From contig JAODTK010005755.1 in assembly GCA_026419785.1 (NCBI GenBank), positions 124,001 to 188,000 of the forward strand: a stretch of DNA of 64,000 nt. The letters run 5' to 3'. This document shows positions 60,403-64,000 of this stretch, one piece after another. The DNA comes from Sclerodactyla briareus (lineage: Eukaryota > Echinodermata > Holothuroidea > Dendrochirotida > Sclerodactylidae). How positions within the stretch are numbered: the first letter of the stretch is position 1; the number at the start of each line of letters is the position of its first letter. Made by a program: the position numbers and the translations under genes. The notes under the pieces are model-generated. The model ran no database searches, had not been told where the DNA came from, and saw nothing but the letters and a program-made list of their open reading frames with translations.

Positions 60403-60490
60403 ACCTACGATAACCAGGGGGAGGAACTCAAGTGCAAGAACGGCGACTGTCCTGCTGAACGACCTTCTGTGTGACGACGCCCGATCCAAA
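60403..60490 (+). CDS. ARHGEF10: ARHGEF10-like exon: PH-like domain, second segment
   Basis: It begins TYDNQGEELKCK and, after single-base corrections near 60438-60455, reads ERRLSLLNDLLCVTTPDP. Human ARHGEF10 has VYNDRGEIVKTKERRVFMLNDVLMCATVSSRP, matching G-E-x-x-K-x-K-E-R-R-x-x-x-L-N-D-x-L-x-C. The L-N-D pair is the classical PH strand turn. The acceptor is CGTCCTACAG and the donor AAA|GTGAGT. The exon ends in phase 2 and the next starts T|TCT, so the join avoids the apparent TAG at the beginning of the next exon. Two or three base errors are needed; the alternative uncorrected frame ends at a TGA near 60472. Confidence 0.85.
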
Positions 60491-60722
60491 GTGAGTCGAG
60501 TTCCTTTCAAGCAGATGTGTCATCAGGCAGGAAGAGTGGGGAAACCAAGAAATGGCTATTACAGGCGTCATGCAAGAATGGGCTATTTACTGCATACAAC
60601 AGGAATTGAATATAGTGAGCGTGCCGTGAGTCAATCGCAGGTCTCATTCGTGCGGTTCAATTCTACGGATGCACACCACAAACGGCATACAAACATTCTC
60701 TCGTTCAAAACCATTCACACTG

Positions 60723-60800
60723 TAGCTAGGCTCACTTTGAATCTCTGATTCCTTGTTGCGATCTCCAAAATAGCTAGGCTCACTTTGTATTCCTGATTCT
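60723..60800. repeat. Short direct duplication in the intron after the PH exon
   Basis: TAGCTAGGCTCACTTTGAATCTCTGATTCC is repeated ~48 bp later as TAGCTAGGCTCACTTTGTATTCCTGATTC. The rest of this ~1-kb intron (60491-61456) shows nothing supportable. Confidence 0.85.
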
Positions 60801-61456
60801 GCTGAATGTTTTATTCGAATACAAACCAATTGGGAAGGATTGTGTAGCACTCAGTTCTGGTAAGTTTGTTCGATTTTAGTCTAAATTTCCTAAATTCATG
60901 GAATGGAAACAGTTGTTAGATAATCAACTCATGTTTTATTCCTCCATTCTGTGAGATTGAAAGTTGGAAAAGTGATAACAAAATGTTGAAAAGAAAGGCA
61001 ACTGGCTCATTTGAAAGAAAGACCTGCCCCAGCATTACACCCCTTACAGCCCTAGTGTATATCTCATGTGTTGGCTAGTGTCTCGTGTTCATTTTCGCAG
61101 TAGGATGACTTGCATCACTCAGCAGCCAAGACAGTGGAAGCCTGTCCTTTATTTAGCAGTACAGACTTGAAGCATACAGTAAATTTACTTTTCCTTGGAA
61201 AACTAGCCGATTCTTATAGCAATTTAGGTATCAGAATGTTTGCACCTTCTTTCTGCAGGGTTAACCGCGAAAAAGTAACACAGGGACTACTATTCTTTCA
61301 TTATTGAAGGAAGTCCGTAAGAAATCAAATTAGGGACCTCTGTATCCCAAAGCAAGTCATGTCTTGATAGAGTATTTTCAGAGATAGAGTGAGGAGTCCA
61401 CATTGATTTCTCGATGAGTTGATACCCATCCATTTCTCGCCTCCTTCCCTGCACAG

Positions 61457-61620
61457 TTCTAGCTCGCCGTGCGTAGAGGGTCAGCAGAGGTACAAGCACC
61501 GATGGAGCGTACCCCTGTCGGAGGTGGAGGTCCTGGAGCCGAGCCCCGAGGTGGGCGGGGGGCTAGTCTCCAAAGACAAGGGGAGGCTAAACATATCCAC
61601 ACATCCAATGGACGAAAATG
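61457..61620 (+). CDS. ARHGEF10: ARHGEF10-like exon: PH-like domain, third segment
   Basis: The exon is 164 bp. From the second base it reads SSSPCVEGQQRYKHRWSVPL, then SEVEVLEPSPEVGGGLVSKD and KGRLNISTHPMDENG, open throughout. Human ARHGEF10 has SSQRYLLKWSVPLGHVDAIE at this point: Q-R-Y-x-x-x-W-x-V-P-L is the family signature of the middle PH strands. The acceptor is CTGCACAG and the donor AATG|GTAAGC. The final codon is split after one base. The frame shows no error, and GC is clearly above that of the flanking intron. Confidence 0.93.
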
Positions 61621-62237
61621 GTAAGCGGAAGTAGACAGATAGATAAGATAGATCAAGTCTATGTCCACCATAGTGGAAAATCATCTTTCACCAGCATCAC
61701 ATAAATGACCCCCATTTGTGAAATTAACAACAATGACAATACAGAAAACAACAAAGGAAAAACCTATTTTCTCACAGAGTTATTAAACATGCGTATAGAG
61801 TTAGGAACGAAGAATTGCCGGAAATGTGTGAGTATTGTGCGTGGAACACGAAGACGGATACCGGACGGTTGGAAGTATAATAATTGTTGAGTGGGTTGAT
61901 TGATTCAGCGTTATCTATGCTCTTATATAATACTTCAATACGTTTTCTTCGAACAGAGCTCTTATTGGAGGCAAGTTAAGGCCTATGATCCGTTGAGCCA
62001 TTTTTCCAGGACGGTCCAATTTGTCCGGGGTTGGCTTGTGTGTGTTACCGTAGTAATACACTAGACTGAACATCAGTACACTTTGAATTAAGGATTTGTA
62101 GAATAGGACCTGGTAGTCTTGTCAACATGGAGGTTGTTCACGCTTCAGCGTCAATCGTTAATTATAGCTAGAACTAGCCCAGTGGGGAATTCTTGACCAA
62201 TTCACGGCTGAGAGGGAATTTCTCTTAGTGAATATAT

Positions 62238-62545
62238 TTTTGATTTTACTATCTGAGTTCTCATATAGCACCTTTCCAACATAGTGATCACAGCGCTTTA
62301 CGGATATTTACCTGACCATAGAAAATGGTTCGCACTCCGACAATCCGGAGAGATTATGTGCAGCAGCTTAATACAGCGCGGGTTGTCCTCACAGGTCCCC
62401 ATTTAACACCTGGGTGGAGAGGGGGCGTGGAAATGAAACGTCTTGCCCAAGGACACCACAGAAAAGCTGATCAGTCTGTGGGAACCAAACTCACGATCTT
62501 CTGATCAACAGTCTGAAGCCCTACCAACTGAGCTAATCTGATCTC
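62238..62545 (-). mobile_element. tRNA-derived SINE, reverse orientation
   Basis: Read on the minus strand it begins ATTAGCTCAGTTGGTAGGGC, a clear tRNA A box, and continues with a B-box-like GAGTTTGGTTCCCAC. The body contains GGTGTCCTTGGGCAAGACG, a phrase common in marine-animal SINEs, and the 3' part reads AAAGCGCTGTGATCAC..GGTGCTATATGAGAA, like the GCGCTATATAA tails of many SINE families. It is a different family from the copies at 3705 and 30500. It lies ~90 bp before an exon. Confidence 0.75.
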
Positions 62546-62631
62546 CAGTGGTCGTTTAGGTGACATTCTTGCCATGAACCACGTTTTATAAATGGTTCAA
62601 GCTGATTCACATTTTCCCTCTTCCAACTCAG

Positions 62632-62743
62632 AATATCTATATGGCGGTTCTACGAGCAGTTTTATACCAGGGAGCGAATGACCTGCTGCACGACATGGCT
62701 TGTCGTCAAACACGTGGGCTTTGCAATGTTTGAACATCTCAAG
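62632..62743 (+). CDS. ARHGEF10: ARHGEF10-like exon: PH-like domain, fourth segment
   Basis: In successive frames it reads YLYGGST, LYQGANDLLHDMA and VVKHVGFAMFEHLK. Human ARHGEF10 has VYMGPGQLYQDLQNLLHDLNVIGQITQLIGNLKG; from LYQ to the end the two align residue for residue without a gap. The acceptor is CCAACTCAG and the donor CAAG|GTGAAG. One base shift is needed near 62660 and another near 62695 (ATGGCTTGTCGTC). The segment belongs to the long insertion/C-terminal helix region of the family's PH-like domain. Confidence 0.85.
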
Positions 62744-62934
62744 GTGAAGTGGTCATCCTTCAGATAGTAAAACTGGCTTGTAAACGTGTAGTTTGGGGAT
62801 TACTGGGTTGAGTTGATGGTCCGTGTATGCATGAACTATGTCATAGTGCACAGGCGCAACCATTTGGATGGGGGTCAGGGGGCGCAAACTCCATACATGA
62901 GTTCCACCACGCTATGTTCTATTTTTTTCTGTAG

Positions 62935-63033
62935 GGTACTTACGGTGTGCTAACGCAAGAAGATATCGAGGAGTGGGCTCAGCTCATCCACAAACTGATC
63001 AGGAAGAAGGGACAAGAGATCAAACAGGCAGAC
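62935..63033 (+). CDS. ARHGEF10: ARHGEF10-like exon: PH-like domain, C-terminal helix
   Basis: The exon is 99 bp, 33 intact codons, phase 0, with acceptor TTTTTTCTGTAG and donor GAC|GTCAGT. It reads GTYGVLTQEDIEEWAQLIHK then LIRKKGQEIKQAD. Human ARHGEF10 has GNYQNLNQSVAHDWTSGLQRLILKKEDEIRAAD: same length, same Trp and the same terminal A-D. It shows no frame error and is strong evidence that the locus is a genuine family member. Confidence 0.95.
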
Positions 63034-63397
63034 GTCAGTAAAAATACAGCTCTCTCTCCCCTCCATACATGCGTGAACGTGAATCAGCCCTCAAATCATT
63101 ATAATTTTCAGTGATGATAATTGCAGTGGTGTAAAAGCTGTAAAACCGTGGATTAAGTTAATATGAGTAAAACTATTTGTATTTTTCCAAGTTTCTTATA
63201 TAGTGTTACTGTTTTTATGTGTTTGTGGGAGCCTCGCGGAAAGATCAGCCTTAGGACTATTAACCAGGCGACACTCGTGAATGGAAGAAAACGAACATAG
63301 ACAGGGAAATGGAAATCACACAGAATAAAAGAACAACAATGATGACTAAATAAAAACCCTGATTTTCCAACTATGTTAGCCTGCATGGTCCATGCAG

Positions 63398-63472
63398 TAG
63401 TGAGAGGATTTGAATTGGAGATGGAGTACGACAGCGTAACACATCCTTGTAGAGGATCATATCCAGTGTCAG
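63398..63472 (+). CDS. ARHGEF10: Candidate ARHGEF10-like exon (tentative)
   Basis: The family order requires a segment like human CCRIQLQLPGKQDKSGRP between the exon at 62935 and that at 63569. Here ATGCAG precedes a stretch reading VRGFELEMEYDSVTHPCRGS then YPVS, followed by CAG|GTCATA. The alternating hydrophobic F-E-L-E-M suits a strand like R-I-Q-L-Q-L, and it lies in the right place and on the right strand. Against it, the phases do not join either neighbour without a base correction, and sequence identity is low. Confidence 0.4.
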
Positions 63473-63568
63473 GTCATATTCCCTTGAGTAAGTTTTCTGT
63501 CGGATGGAGTCTTTTTTCTCCAATCGGATTGTTTTCTGATGCAATTTCTGTCTTTGGTCTTCCCACAG

Positions 63569-63660
63569 CATGAAACGTGTCACTGTGGTGTTCGACACCG
63601 TCAGTCCAAAGATAAACAGGACTGGTTGACGGATCTGGAGACTGCGAGGCTGGGCCTGAG
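63569..63660 (+). CDS. ARHGEF10: ARHGEF10-like exon: after the PH-like core
   Basis: It reads MKRVTVVFDTVSPKI and, after a one-base shift near 63615, KQDWLTDLETARLGLS. Human ARHGEF10 has FFTAVFNTFTPAIKESWVNSLQMAKLALEE: V-F-x-T-x-x-P-x-I-K-x-x-W-x-x-x-L-x-x-A-(K/R)-L-x-L is shared. The acceptor is TTCCCACAG. No proper GT follows GGGCCTGAG at 63660; a lost G (GAG|(G)TGCAGT) would create one, so the right border is uncertain by a few bases. Confidence 0.85.
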
Positions 63661-63892
63661 TGCAGTATCTAATGTCGTTCTGTTAGTCTCTCTGTGCTGT
63701 TTGTGAACCAAAAACTGTTGAATTGAAAATTTCTCTGTATTCTCTCGAGGATTGTATTGTCTTGCTCCAAATAAGCTTCCTCGAAGCTGTCAAACAACCA
63801 AGTGATCCCAAAACAAGCTGAGACCACAGTTGGAAACCAACGTTGTTTTCTATTGAATCTATTTTTTTTCAAATTGTTTTCTCAAGCCTCAG

Positions 63893-64000
63893 AACAACCA
63901 CAGGGCGGGTATTGCCCCAGAGGAGGAGCGACTCACGCTGTCGAGATGAACTTTGGGGTGCCCCTACAATATGAAGACATATCCAGTATTCTCAAATCAA
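63893..64000 (+). CDS. ARHGEF10: ARHGEF10-like exon, cut by the window edge
   Basis: After TCAAGCCTCAG it begins NNHRAGYCP, matching E-E-N-H-x-G-W-F-C of human ARHGEF10. In another frame it ends LGCPYNMKTYPVFSNQ, which corresponds to the H-P-L-L-x-x-x-M-P-V-x-x-x-x-Q segment opening the region before the C-terminal propeller. At least one base shift lies in the middle (around AGGAGGAGCGACTC). No donor is visible before position 64000, so the exon continues to the right. Confidence 0.7.

Larger units (their letters stand above)
1716..64000 (+). other. ARHGEF10: ARHGEF10-family RhoGEF gene, partial (right end open)
   Basis: This is the span of one split gene. Its product is expected to load GTP onto Rho-type GTPases through a DH domain paired with a PH-like domain, as known for ARHGEF10 and ARHGEF10L. 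The assignment rests on the order of recognisable protein segments: an acidic DDLYDDLLGMADDDY block, the DH start IVDSERSYMMSL, then [39 protein letters not shown], the PH segment QRYKHRWSVPLSEVEV, and GTYGVLTQEDIEEWAQLI. All are on the + strand and collinear with human ARHGEF10 as I remember it. A coiled N-terminal exon expected between 2.0 and 11.7 kb was not found. Invertebrates may have a single gene ancestral to vertebrate ARHGEF10 and ARHGEF10L, so the symbol marks the family, not strict orthology. Confidence 0.9.

Noticed and set aside
62470..62545. Functional tRNA gene on the minus strand
   Set aside because: The A box is good, but the rest is continuous with a SINE body and tail; no proper acceptor stem is visible.

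Overview
The window looks like intron-rich animal DNA. One gene, on the + strand, runs through nearly all of it and continues past the right edge. Conserved protein segments in the same order as in human ARHGEF10/ARHGEF10L identify it as an ARHGEF10-family Rho guanine-nucleotide exchange factor. About 15 exons of 53 to 308 bp lie between 1716 and 64000, most with GT/AG borders, separated by introns of 0.2 to 15 kb. The order is: an acidic N-terminal exon, a linker exon, the catalytic DH domain (exons at 21.7, 26.8, 31.3, 42.3 and 44.7 kb), the PH-like domain (45.5 to 63.7 kb), and the start of the next region at the right edge. The C-terminal propeller seen in family members would lie beyond 64000.

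The organism is probably a marine invertebrate deuterostome, with an echinoderm the best guess. The reasons are a clear but diverged ARHGEF10, long AT-rich introns with many poly(G)/poly(C) tracts, tRNA-derived SINEs, and a dense load of tandem repeats rich in TGACC/GGTCA. No species can be named from this alone.

The introns hold most of the structure. Intron 11.8-21.7 kb has two copies of a composite element (13.9-16.6 and 17.0-20.0 kb), each containing ~600-bp tandem units and a CGG-rich tail. Intron 21.9-26.8 kb has a ~150-bp degenerate tandem array. Intron 27.0-31.3 kb has a ~305-bp tandem array and a SINE copy. Intron 31.4-42.3 kb has a 1.65-kb element with hAT-like inverted termini and a ~70-80-bp minisatellite. 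Intron 42.4-44.7 kb has a broken non-LTR reverse-transcriptase 3' end. The 14.8-kb intron 45.6-60.4 kb has several tandem arrays and a ~0.9-kb piggyBac-like element. A reverse-oriented tRNA-derived SINE lies at 62.2-62.5 kb.

Many exons carry single-base frame shifts although their splice sites and protein signatures are intact. I read this as uncorrected indels from an error-prone assembly rather than a dead gene, but cannot prove it. I found no RNA gene, CRISPR array, prokaryotic operon, second intact protein-coding gene or clear new biological system. The most unusual items are the composite element and the regularly spaced nuclear-receptor-like half-sites inside independent intronic satellites.
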